Assembly: GCA_021018995.1 (NCBI GenBank)
Contig: CM037585.1
Span: 70,496,646 to 70,560,645 of the forward strand
DNA length: 64,000 nt
Reading direction: 5' to 3'
From: Chloranthus sessilifolius
Taxonomy: Eukaryota; Streptophyta; Magnoliopsida; Chloranthales; Chloranthaceae
A program made the position numbers and the translations under genes. The notes under the pieces were generated by a model, which had not been told where the DNA came from, ran no database searches, and saw only the letters and a program-made list of their open reading frames with translations. This document shows, piece after piece, positions 1-10,225 of the stretch (its first letter is position 1; every line of letters begins with the position of its first letter).

Positions 1-401
1 CAAAAAAATCAAAAAAGCAAAACCTCAAAAAGAGATTGCCTGAAATAGAGCAAAAAGAAAAAAATGTAGAAGAATCACGGGGCATGTACAGTAAAAACCC
101 CCAAGGAAGAAAGTATGTTGAGAAAACTGAAGCCGTATCAAGGAAACCCTTTTAGCCTAGCATAACTTCAAATCCTAACCTAACCCATGGCCAAGCTACA
201 CCTCGAAGAAAGCCCTTTTTTAGGTTTGCAAGTAGTCATAATACCTATTAAGTCAACACGAGTCGAGTTGTGAGACGACACCAAAGCCCCATCCGGCCGG
301 CTATGATGGAATCAACGTCTATGTTGTGGCTTTTTTTGAAAAAAAATAATAATAAAGAAAAAAATAAAATATATATATATATAAGCTCAAAGCAAGATGG
401 A

Positions 402-531
402 CGTGGTGAAAACTCGAAAGGGCATTATGGGTAAAATAGTGAGCTTATGCGGACCAAGTGAAAACCCGAAAGGGCGCTTGGGGTAAGAGAGCTAAACTCA
501 TGAACGTGGTGAAAACCCGAAGGGCGCCACG
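402..531 (+). repeat. Three tandem hairpins with GAAA/GAA loops (Tat post-integrase region)
   Basis: Copies at 402-429, 454-481 and 505-531. Each has a 7-bp outer stem, a 4-nt A bulge on the 5' side, an inner 3-bp stem (CCC/GGG or CTC/GGG) and a GAAA loop (GAA in copy 3). Outer arms: CGTGGTG with CATTATG, CCAAGTG with CGCTTGG, CGTGGTG with CGCCACG. Arm changes are compensatory or G-T wobbles in the sense strand, which favours an RNA structure. The same array lies at 31186-31317 on the other strand. Confidence 0.7.
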
Positions 532-1293
532 GGTAAAAAAAGGAGATAAATAAAAATAAAAAAAAAGAGAAAAAATTTAAAAAGAAAGGTTTGGGCTGAT
601 CGAGAAGATTGATGCTTGAGGAGCCCTCTTGATTACTCTCTTTGATACCCTTTTTTTGGTTGGGCCACTCATGCTAGTTTAAGACGGGCCCCAACCATAA
701 TTGTCTTTGTGAAATTGCTTTGTCAAACGTATGACTCAAGGTAAGGAGAAAGGTTTGACTGCATAAAAGAGTTCGACTATGCTCAAAATGGAACCCGTTA
801 CTCCGTCTCACTATCAAGGCATTAAAAAAAAGCCAAAAATAAAAAAATTAGGAAAAATCCAAATACCAAAAAATGTGCATATGTTTCTACTCATTTCCAT
901 GTACATATTTCCAGCATCATATTTCAATCACAAAAATGAAGAAAAATAACAAAAAATCTCTGAAAAAAAAAATCCAAAAAATATCTTGAAATAGAAAAAG
1001 TGTAGGTAAAAATTTACTTCTCCTTCTATTATTTAGGATGTATTTTCTTTATATATGTATAAACAAAAAAAAGAGACTAACGCTTCCTTAAGAATGTGCA
1101 GGAACATGAAAACGATCCGAAGCCTCGAAGCCGGCAACCTCTCGGTGATGGACAAATCAGATGAAGCACCTCACCACAGATGTCAGGTCTATTAAAAAAA
1201 AAAGATAAAGAAAAAAGAAAATCATTGTGAAAAAAATTAAAAAAAAAAAAATTAATTAATTAATTAAATTATAAATCTGTGAACTTTTTATGC

Positions 1294-2735
1294 AGAGCTA
1301 CGCACTCGCGTATTTTTTATGCGGTAAAATATCAATATTTTATCGGCAACGCAGCTGTACAAAATTAATGTTCTAGGTCTAAGGTTTGCCTTGGATCCAT
1401 GGATCCTATTTCAAAGTAGAAGCGACGGTGTCAATTTTGGACAAACAGTCAATGCTTGGATCGGATTGATTCCACTGCTATATCTATGCCCTGATCGCTC
1501 CATATCTTGGTTTCAGGTGAACTTGAGTGCCTTGTACTCCAAGTTTGTCGTGTGATATTTTTGGAGGTGTAGACTCTTGGTCAGTACTGTCTGAGCGAGC
1601 GCCCTATAGGGTTTGAGGTCCAGATAACTCCGTCCTCTAAAAGATCCATTGTTAGATTGATTCCAACATGTCAGATACGAAACTATGTCAGACAACTATG
1701 TGCAAACATGCATGCAAAAGGGCTCCTTCCCTTTATTTTTCTATAGGCTTTAAACCTGTATTGACAGCGGTATCCCTGTAAAGTGTATGCCATACATCTA
1801 GGTATCCGTATGATGGTCGTTTGTTCCCGTAAATTATACTCGGGCAGGTTCGGTTCGGGGCTTCCATCGCCTTTGCTGCTTATCGCCCCTAATGGGTGCA
1901 TGTTTATGTATAGTTGTTCATTTGTAACTTCATTGATGACGGAGGCCAAGATTGAGTATCCTTCGATGGACACCCAATTCTGACTAGTCTTTTCGATATC
2001 ACATGAACTTGAGTACGTTGGTTTTAGTTTCGTTGCAAACTATTGTGGATGCACAGGCTCTTGGTATGCATTGTCTGGGCATGAGCTTCCTGTGGTTCGA
2101 GGTCCAGATAATGCTTATTTAAAAAAAAAAAAAAAATGGAAAAAGCAATCTTTGAAAAAAAGAAAAAAGAGAAGAAGAATAAATTTGTGTTTTCCCATAG
2201 AGCTACGCACAAGCATAAGGCAGTAAAATGTCAATATACTATCAGTAATGCAGTTGTGCCATATTAAAGTCCTGAGTCTAAGGTTTGCTTCGGATCTTTG
2301 GATCCTACTTTAAGGTAGGTGCAACAGTGCTAGTCTCGGTCAAACAGACAATGTTTCAATCAAGTCGACTCCACTCGTAAATCTTTGTGATAAGCGCTCT
2401 ATTTTGGATTCATATGAACTTAAATGTCTTAAGCTTCAAATTCTCCATTGGAAAAGGTCAATCGTTGGTTGAGACTAACCTGTCGAGAAAGAGATTACAT
2501 ATCAATCAAACTATGTGCAACCATGCATGCAGAAGGGTTCATTTCCCCTTTATTTTTTGAAGGCTTAAAACTTGCATTGGCAGCGGTATCCTTGTAAAGT
2601 GTACGCCATGCGTCTGGGTATCCGTATGATGGTCGTTTGTTCCCGTAAATTATACCCAGGCAGGTTCGGGTCGGGGCTTCCATCGCCTTTGCTGCATATC
2701 GCCCCTAATGGGTGCATGTTTATGCATAGTTAAAT
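1294..2735. repeat. Diverged direct duplication inside the plus-strand Tat element
   Basis: Unit 1 runs about 1294-1917 and unit 2 about 2200-2731. Both start with GAGCTACGCAC and end with CGCCCCTAATGGGTGCATG. The offset falls from 906 to about 815 bases along the unit because of an indel near 1600. The linker 1981-2110 itself resembles 1510-1640. On the minus strand both units keep the same open stretch of roughly 40 codons with the core NLREQTTIIRIPR and MAYTLQGYRCQ. I do not recognise it as any domain. Confidence 0.75.
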
Positions 2736-3175
2736 GGTGTTTATGATCATTGTTGGCAGAAATCAGGATTGGATGTCCCTTTTGGGGGACACTCAATGTT
2801 TGGTTGGATCTGTTCAAGATAGTTGAAGCCGGATGCTCTACGTCATGTTGATCTGGGGCACATTTTTAAAAATGGCACGTACTCCTAAAAACTGTTGCGA
2901 CGTCTATTCGCTCCACTCGGGTAGTCATGCTAAATAAACTTTGAGATTGATGGGTTTGCCCAAAGACCTCATACCCTGCTTTCAGTAGGGGTACCAATGA
3001 ATAGTCAGATGGGGCAATCAAATGCCTCTTAGGATTGGACGCAAACTGTGGAACCTTGCGTATGTTTACTTTGCGCCTATCTTTGAATGTGGGTCGATCA
3101 CCCCTCTTACTTATGAAGCTGTTGTATTCAGAATGAATCTTAAATATTAAATACCTTCAAATCATCTCGAGAAGC

Positions 3176-3305
3176 GAATATTTGGCCTGGCATACAGGGC
3201 TTTCATAACTCATTCCACCTCGGTTATGCCTAGTAATGTCGCTAAGCACTTGGGGACCGATTACCTTGAGAAACGAATGTTTAACCCGACATTCAGGGCT
3301 TTCAT
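3176..3305. repeat. Two copies of a 41-bp direct repeat
   Basis: Positions 3176-3216 and 3265-3305 share the pattern CTYGAGAARCGAATRTTT followed by CAGGGCTTTCAT. The start-to-start distance is 89 bases. The repeat lies just before the 3' LTR and no function is apparent. Confidence 0.6.
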
Positions 3306-3430
3306 TTTCTCACCATGTTACTCATCTGATGTTTGAAGTTCGTTCTGAATGTAGTGGACCTATCAGTAATGTGTTGGGCCTCTTCAGATGTCTCTTTTCT
3401 TTGGCATTCGATCATTAGTGATCGGATACC

Positions 3431-3441
3431 AAAGAGGCATC
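3431..3441 (+). other. Polypurine tract of the plus-strand Tat element
   Basis: The purine-rich AAAGAGG immediately precedes the LTR start TGTAGACACC. This is where plus-strand DNA synthesis is primed in Ty3/gypsy elements, and it marks the following LTR as the 3' LTR. Confidence 0.55.
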
Positions 3442-3832
3442 TGTAGACACCCAAATTTGGCCGAAGGCCAAATCGGAACACATTTCGAGAGAGGTACACT
3501 TTCGAGCTTTTTATGGCATGTATGAAACCCTTAGAAACCTTTTCAAACCCTTAGGAACCTTCCCAAACCCTTAAGAATCAACCCTAACCTTCCCAAACCC
3601 ATTAGAACCCTTTCCTAAACCAGTGTCAAACCCTCCCGAGTAGTGGTTGGAAAGAAGAGTGCCAAAATTTACACAGACCTCTTTAGGAGTTGATTTATAT
3701 ACCATTAGAAAGAGGACTTCTCGAGCTTTCTAACAGTCTAAATATTTCCCCAATCAGAGTTGTACATAAAAAGATATGGCGGTCCGAACTCTGAGGGAAA
3801 AAGAGTAAAATCAGGTGGGCCCCCTAGGGATT

Positions 3833-4039
3833 TGGCGCAACTAATAGTTGCGCTAGTTATAAATTTGCCTGGCGCAACTATTAGTTATTCCAGGATACTT
3901 CTCCCAAAAATTAAGCCTGGCGCAACTTATAGTTGTGCTAGTTTAAAATGTGGACCCCACCCTCGCGAGCCAACTTTTAGGCACTGTTCAGCACTATTTT
4001 TTTGTACATTTGCCTCGCGCAACTATTAGTTTCACTAGG
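3833..4039. repeat. Four copies of the TGGCGCAACTA dyad in Tat U3
   Basis: Copies at 3833-3855, 3870-3893, 3918-3940 and 4013-4039. The left half-site is TGGCGCAACTA and the right half-site is its reverse complement, separated by one base in the best copies. Related copies occur at 28857, 28905, 42954, 43001, 44882 and 44980. Confidence 0.75.
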
Positions 4040-4317
4040 CATATGAACAGTAACCATATCTTTTTGCCCCAAAATTCATGATTGGGATTTGACTTTTTGA
4101 CCACCTCGACCTTTGGGGTATGTTTTGATAGTTCTGTTGCACCCATTCACTACCTATTTGCAACCCCTCAAGTGGCTTAAGGCTTCACCCCATCATCCAC
4201 CAATAGAGGACCTCACATATTTCAAGGCTCTAAAAACCCTAGGAAACCTTAGATTTGAGATTACCTAATTGCTAACCCCAATTAGCACTTAAGTGGTCTC
4301 CTAACCCACCCTTTTCC

Positions 4318-4326
4318 TATAAATAG
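4318..4326 (+). promoter_or_regulatory. TATA box of the Tat LTR promoter
   Basis: TATAAATAG in a pyrimidine-rich context, followed by GAGCCCCCACC. Equivalent positions in the minus-strand element read TATAAATAG (3' LTR, 27187-27195) and the mutated TATGAATAG (5' LTR, 44595-44603). Confidence 0.7.
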
Positions 4327-5045
4327 AGCCCCCACCCCTTGGTATAGGGGTTGAGAAATTTGCTTAAGAGAGAAAGAGCTCAAAGTGAGAAGTTCTTCCT
4401 CCCTTTTGTGCAACATTTTCACCTAAATTCCAGAATCTCTCAACCTCATTTCAAGCATGTTCTTGCATCCAAAACCCATAGCCTAGGTGTGTGTGATCCC
4501 CTAGCCTCCCTTCTCTACCTCTTAGCTTCAAGTCTTAGGACTTAGAACTCTATTCCATACCATACAAAGCCTTCAAGATCTCATCAAAGCAAGCCACACA
4601 AGGTTCTCCTACGGTGCTATAAGGGCCCGAGAACTCCAGCTCTCCCCTTTCTTCTCCTATCTCTTTTAGCTCTTCCCATCCTCCCATTTGTGCCATTACG
4701 CCGCCGAATTTTTGGTAGGAATGGAGGGGCACAAATAGGATTTAAGGCTCAATTGGGCAAGAGGAACCTGTTTTCTTTTTTTTTACTTTATTTTTGTATT
4801 GGCCATTAGTAGAGACCATCTTAAGCGGGTTGATCGGGTGCCTAACACCTTCCTGATCGATATTCAAAGCCCCTACCCAAGAGCTTTTGGTGTGGAATGG
4901 ATTCAGAGTCATATTTTTAGCACTTCGGTGCTCATAAAAATGAACTAGGTTTCTCGGGACACCAAAAGCTCCGGGTGGCTACTCTATATTTTTACAAGCG
5001 AGCACATCGCCCTGACAGGATCGTCAAAAATCCCACGGTTGCACA

Positions 5046-6026
5046 ATTAGAATAATTCTTGAATTAGAAGTCTGGCCACTCACGGGTCTGAGAAGATTGA
5101 TGAAGGGAGACTCCAAAAGGACTTTGTTGCTTAAATAAAAGAGAAAATTCAGAAGCACATAAACAGTTGAAAGCAAGGAAAAGATAAGATTATAAGTAGA
5201 GCTATATTAGGATACTTTTATTTTAGTAGGTTTTTTTGTTAGAATTAGATCACTGTAAACCGACTCCTTATGATCTATAAATAAGAGAACCCAGTATAGG
5301 AATTAATCATTGAAGAAATTATCAGCATCAATTGACGACTGAGGTTGGGTTTTCTTGATAAAAAATTTAGAGTAGTTTAGTTTAGATATCCAAAGTTCCT
5401 CGATCACAACTGATGATTGGGATTGAGAGCTGGAAGATTAGTGTAGATATCTGTTGTTTCTTAGAAGAAATTGACGCCTACGGCTGAGGGGAGAAAGATA
5501 TATTTTTACTTTACTTTCTAGTTTAGAGTTATTTATAATGCAAATTACTGCTTTGTAAACATTTCTAAGTTTTAATTTGAATTGACAGCTCCGGTTGAAA
5601 TTTTCAGATTCGTGTAATGGTTTTTTTCCTTTCCATCTTTGATTTTCTGGAGTTTGATTGACACCCAAATTTGTGGTAGATTAAAAATTATTATAGATCC
5701 ATATTAAATGATGTTAGTTTTTGATTGACGCCCAAATTCTAGAAAACTGAGATATAGTGTAATGGTATTTTTAATTTATAAACATCTGATAACTAAAGAT
5801 TGTGATTGACAACCACAATTTGAAGGAGGATTTAGGATTTATTTTTCTACAAATTAGTTTAAGAAACCATTCTTTCATTCATATTTCTCAAGTAGTTTAG
5901 GATCTTAAAAGATAAATATAAGTTTTCAGAAAATTAATAAGTAGATAAAACACTTCCTCGTGGGAATGATCCTATGCTAGTATTACAATTTCCATTGTGT
6001 GCTTGCAATAGGTTAAGACTTAATTA
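5046..6026 (+). repeat. 3' portion of an Athila-type LTR
   Basis: Aligns along its whole length with 8056-8990, the 3' two-thirds of the LTR at 7681-9017. Shared landmarks include AATTAGAA near the start, the repeated GATTGACGCCCAAATT-type phrases and the end TAGGTTAAGACTTAATTA. The 5' part is missing because the Tat LTR abuts at 5045, so the Tat element probably inserted into this LTR. Similarity stops at about 6026, where no PBS follows. It is therefore either a 3' or solo LTR, or it was cut by a rearrangement. No gene is present. Confidence 0.65.
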
Positions 6027-6857
6027 GAACAACATAAAGAGCAATACCATAATAACTCTCATATTTCAATTTGACCTTCATGCCCTCATAGTCCTCCTTC
6101 AATGTAAACCAGTTATCCTGAAGAGAAACTGTCAAGGATCGCTCGGCCACGAAGGCGACTTTGGAACAATGAAGTTCTTCTTCAAGCACATTGACATACA
6201 CGGCCAAAGCATGGATAAAGGTGGCATCAACAATGAACCAGGACTGAGTAGGTTCATCCTGTTAAGGTACGATGGCCCAGGTTGAAGGGTCGTATGCGAC
6301 AAGGGCAAGGGGTCCCTCGTTGCGCAAAACCAAGGCTAAAGAGGTCCCATCAACAAGCACCTCCTAAACAATCCCCTCTTTGACTAGGGAAAAGGAGCTA
6401 GGCTCCTCCAGATCTACCAGCCCTGAGCAATGCTGGCCTCAGGATCTCCTAATGAAGATGGGGAAGTCGGGTCAGCGGGCTTCGAAGTAGGGGCCTCAAG
6501 TGGGGCCAAAGCTGAACCCTCATCCATGAAGGGCTCATCAGTAGGGGGTGTAAGGGGAGGTGGACTAGGTGGAGTTACAAGTCCATCATCATTCGAAGAC
6601 CCACTAGGACCCGACCTCAGGAGTAAAATGGAAAGTCCCCATGTAACATCCCTCTCACAGAAGCGAGCTCAACCCGAATCTCAAGTTGCCCCACCTCTAA
6701 TGCATGGAGGCATTGCTCCACCAGGGACTGAGATGTGCTCTAGAAAAATGAGTCCACGGATGGAGCAGTGCTCCCATGAATGGCCTCCTCTAAGAGATCA
6801 CTATAACCCCCAACAACAATGTCGAAGGTGTCGGTAAAGAATGTGGTGGAGGGCATA
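6027..6857 (-). pseudogene. Unrecognised minus-strand coding relic (acidic/proline-rich plus coiled-coil-like)
   Basis: This stretch is more GC-rich than its neighbours. Read on the minus strand, short open segments connect through stops and frameshifts. First comes a segment near 6845-6740 containing GGYSDLLEEAIHGS. Next is a low-complexity segment near 6560-6430 rich in Pro, Ser, Asp and Thr (PLTPPTDEPFMDEGSALAPL). Last is a 64-residue segment (6207-6013) containing VLEEELHCSKVAFVAERSL, with coiled-coil-like spacing of Glu and Lys. The layout, low complexity then coiled coil, resembles the C-terminal part of plant retrotransposon-associated ORFs, but I do not recognise a family. The plus-strand open frame 6430-6837 is taken as its antisense shadow. 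Confidence 0.35.
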
Positions 6858-7680
6858 TGTAACAACCCCGATTTTTGCCAATGTCAAATCATGGACTTTC
6901 AATAATAACACGACCGTTTAGAACGGTTTAACCTTGGTCAAACTTTTCATGTCTATGACGTGGTCTTTGACCCACTTATCTAAATTGGATAAGTACACCC
7001 AAACGCAAATCTAGAACCAATTCCGAACGTGAACTAATCCTTGAAACTTGAATCCTCAGGTGAAGTGTGCGTTTCACACGACTTTAACCCCGGGATCGGA
7101 CCTGGTTTGATTCCACCCTCTTCAAGCACCATAATTTACCTATGGGCTTAGTTATTTATTATTAATGAATAGTTAGAGTGGCTTGTGCATGATCAAACGC
7201 GATCATGGGCACCCTAGTCACGAAACTAACCCGAACCCAATAGCCCAAACTATATGTGGATATATGTACCCAAGTGTGAAGGATTCATATAAATATTGGT
7301 GTGAACCATTACACAAGCCACGTGATGGCATGGCGGTTAAGGGGCTTGGTTTGTAAACAGAAGGTCCAAGGATAAAAACCCATTGAATGCATTTTGGACC
7401 TTACTTTTGGACCCTTGGATGAGAGCCGCACTCCTATTCATGGTGTGTCAGCTCCACACCGAGTCAAACTCCATTAGTATAAAGAGCAAGCCAATGCATC
7501 TTAAGCCAAAATTGGGGATTTTCGTTTGAGGGAAAGAAAGGATCGAGAAAGAGGGCTGAGAGAATCGAGCTCCACACCTCTTCTTCCTCCTTGGAGACCC
7601 AACTGATCAGTCACATAGTATACCAATTTCTCACCCTTAACTTCGTGATGCTAGGACTTAGTTTGTTACTAATAACTAAT
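6858..7680 (+). repeat. Chromovirus-like LTR fragment
   Basis: Starts TGTAACAACCCCGA, the usual LTR start of plant chromoviruses and close to the LTR start at 53596 (TGTAACAATCCCC). It contains a TATA-like TATAAAGAG at 7478 followed by GC-rich leader-like sequence. No PBS or end is visible before the Athila LTR starts at about 7681, so it is truncated or interrupted there. There is no coding potential. Confidence 0.5.
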
Positions 7681-9017
7681 TGATGTGCAGATATTAAAGA
7701 AAAATAGCAAAATAGAACCAAAATGATAATATTTGTTAAAATAAACTCATAAAACAATAAAAAGATTATTGAACCAAAAGATGAATCTTCGCATACAGAA
7801 AGGATAAAAAATCATGTTTTACGATTTTGAGGAATGATGCAAAGTAAAAGAAAAATAGAAAATCGTAATTTACGATTCTTCAGAGAAAGCCATTCAAAAG
7901 AGGAGTGATATAACAGAAAGTGATGAATCATAAATAAAGAATCATTCAATAGGAAGTTGTATAGAGAGTAAAGAATAGAAAATCGTGATTTACAATTTTT
8001 CAGAGAAGAAACTTTCTAAAGTTGATGATCAAGTGAGATTAACACCGCCATGCACAAAATTAGAAGAATTCTTAACTTAGAAGTCTAGCCAATCACGGAT
8101 CTGAGGAGATTGATGCAAAAAACCTTTAAAATACTCTACTACTGAAATAAAGGAAGAAATCCAGAAGTACATAAACAGAATGAAAGGGAGGAAAGATAAA
8201 ATTAGATGTAGAGTTATATTAGGATAGTTTTGTTTTAGTAGTTTCTTTTATTAGAATTAGGAGTTTTATAAACTAACCCCTTATGATCTATAATAAGAGG
8301 ACTTGGTGTAGGAATAACTATCGAAGAATTTCACAGCATCAATTGATAATTGAGGTCTGTGTTTTCTCCCGATCAAAGAAGTTTAGGATTTATAAAGTAA
8401 CATCGTCCACAGTTCTCTAAGGTCTTGCCCGATAACCGAGGAAGTTAAAAGATCAATCCTTTGGATGGTTCTACTTTTGATTTCTAGTTTAGATTTATTT
8501 TATTGCAATTTTCTGCTTTATAAACATCTTCGAATTTTAATTTGAATTGATGACTTACGTTGAAGTTTGCAGATTAGTGTAATGGTTTTTATTTTCCATC
8601 TTTAATTTTTTCGAGTTTGATTGATGCCCAAATTTCTAGTATAAATTTATACTAGAAATTTATATTGAATGAAACTAGTTTTTTATTGACACCCAAATTC
8701 TAGAAGAGTGAGATATAGTGTAACAGTATTTTAAAATTATAAACATTCGATAGCTGAAGATTATGATTCACGACCATAATTTGAAGTAGGAGGATTTAGG
8801 ATTTATTTTCTAGAAAAATTAGTTTAAGAAATAATTCTTTTATTCATATTTCTCCAGTAGTTTAGGAACTTAAAAGATAAGTATAAGTTTTCAGAAAATA
8901 AATTAATATATACATAAAACTATCTTTGTGGGAACGATCCTACGCTATGTTATAATTTCCATTGTGTGCTTACAATAGGTTAAGACTTAATTATATACCC
9001 ATAATAAGCTGCTATCA
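7681..9017 (+). repeat. 5' LTR of a plus-strand Athila-type element
   Basis: The right edge is fixed by the PBS that follows (LTR end CTATCA). The left edge TGATGTGCAG is the best TG start and is less certain. The 3' two-thirds are duplicated at 5046-6026. The first part carries three hairpin-forming repeats (7811, 7861, 7981) built on AATCGTAATTTACGATT. No gene is present. Confidence 0.65.
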
Positions 9018-9023
9018 AGTTTT

Positions 9024-9041
9024 TGACGCCGCTGTAGGGGA
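9024..9041 (+). other. Primer-binding site, tRNA-Asp type
   Basis: TGACGCCGCTGTAGGGGA differs at four positions from the Athila consensus TGGCGCCGTTGCCGGGGA, which is complementary to the 3' end of tRNA-Asp. It lies a few bases after the LTR end, as expected. Confidence 0.75.
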
Positions 9042-9310
9042 TAGCGTTTTAATATATTAATTTAAGAAAATAAATATTTATCTTTCTCTTTTTATATATT
9101 TTTTATTTTCTTTGATCACTTCTTAATCTTTTGCAGGTTTATTTGGAGTAGTGAATTAAGGTTTCAACTTCCCCTGATCAGAGAAGCTCTAGGCTTAGAT
9201 TTATTTTCTCTCCCTACTTGCTAAAATAAAAATTGGATAAATTAAAACTAAAATTAAAATAGATATTTACAATAACTATTTTAACCATCCTGCTCTGTCC
9301 TAACTTCATT

Positions 9311-10225
9311 ATGGTAGGAAAAGACCAATATGTGGCTAAAAGGATTGGAGAATATTATGCATTGACGCCTCTTACACCTCCCCCATGTATTCAAATACAC
9401 CCTACAACTGGTAATAGGACTTTTGAAATTACGCCCAATATGCTTCAAATACTTCCCAACTTTTTATGGGCTAATGGACCAAGACCCCTATCTACATTTA
9501 AATAAATTTGTAAAAGTATGCACTATTGTTCAAATTAAGAACTTGACATAAGAATCCACTCGATTGAGGCTATTCATATATTCCCTTAGAGATGAAGCAA
9601 AGCAATGGACAAACTCTTTGCCTCATAATTCGATTGCTAATTGGGAAGGATTGGAACGTATGTTTCTTATGAAATTCTTTCCAATCAGTAAAACGAATAA
9701 AATTTGACATCTTATTCTCACATTTCACCAATTCCCGGATAAATCTCTTCAGAAATGTTGGAACCATCTTAAGGATCTTCTGCACAAGTGCCCTCACCAC
9801 AGGGTTACGCGCTGACAACTTGTGCTCACTTTTTATGAAGGCCTTGACGATGCAACCCGACATATGATTGATGTGGCCTGTGGGGACACACATTTTGTAT
9901 ATTGACACTATAGGATTCTTAGGAACTCTTTGAGACCCTTAGCGAGGAACCGGTGCAACACCACACACCGGGTGAGATTGATTCAGAGACTTTAGAAAAT
10001 ATACTTCCTAAGCAAGGAAGATTATATAAATTAAAGTTAATGATGAAAGGTTTTCCCAGCCTGAAGCTTTGGAAAGTAAAAATTCAATCTCTGGTGGATA
10101 TAAAATTGTACCCAACATCTCAAAAAGTGGAAGCCTATGGTCCTAACCATGGCCTAACTCAGACAGTTTCTCGACCTCCAATTGTTTCTCCTTATCCTAC
10201 AGAGGCCCAAAACCACACTGCTATA
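9311..10225 (+). pseudogene. gag: Athila-type gag, broken
   Basis: Capsid-like structural protein of an Athila element. The start ATG at 9311 opens a frame with Pro-rich sequence and FEITPNMLQILPNF. A frameshift near 9465 follows, then the gag core: LRLFIYSLRDEAKQW, WEGLERMFLMKFFP and LLHKCPHHR, ending with a GGTHF motif near 9895. These match the retrotransposon gag domain order of the family. Several in-frame stops and frameshifts occur, for example after FFPISKTNKI. The downstream portion to 10225 is weakly coding (YPTSQKVEAYGPNHG) and corresponds to the region before the zinc knuckle. The frame is then cut by the minus-strand Athila LTR. The 5' leader 9042-9310 has no other feature. Confidence 0.7.

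Larger units (their letters stand above)
1..3441 (+). mobile_element. 3' internal part of a Tat-lineage Ty3/gypsy element, plus orientation
   Basis: No coding domain of pol is visible. The assignment rests on homology inside the window: bases about 1-800 match, in reverse complement, the region 31100-31800 that follows integrase in the minus-strand Tat element. Shared features are the three tandem hairpins and the stretch around CCGGCTATGATGGAAT. The element continues into a Tat-type polypurine tract and LTR at 3442. The upstream coding part lies outside the window. Most of 540-1290 is A-rich low-complexity sequence. From 1294 to 2735 there is a large internal duplication that has no counterpart in the other Tat copy. 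An antisense DUF7745-type ORF, expected here by analogy, is not recognisable. The lineage call is inference from within-window homology. Confidence 0.7.
3442..5045 (+). repeat. LTR (3') of the plus-strand Tat element, about 1.6 kb
   Basis: Starts TGTAGACACC and ends GGTTGCACA. It matches, in reverse complement, 43871-45424 and the truncated copy 26475-27362, with matching outer edges in all three copies. U3 holds telomere-like short repeats (3525-3615) and four copies of a dyad (3833-4039). A TATA box lies at 4318. The U5 end (about 4800-5045) is the best conserved part across copies. The base immediately after the LTR begins ATTAG, but the left end of this element is outside the window, so a TSD cannot be tested. 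Confidence 0.85.

Noticed and set aside
3176-3305. Second LTR or MITE near the Tat polypurine tract
   Set aside because: Only a 41-bp direct repeat; no inverted termini or target duplication.
6430-6837. 135-codon plus-strand open frame rich in Gly/Ser/Pro
   Set aside because: It is antisense to a minus-strand relic whose segments look more protein-like, and its composition mirrors the GC-rich minus strand.
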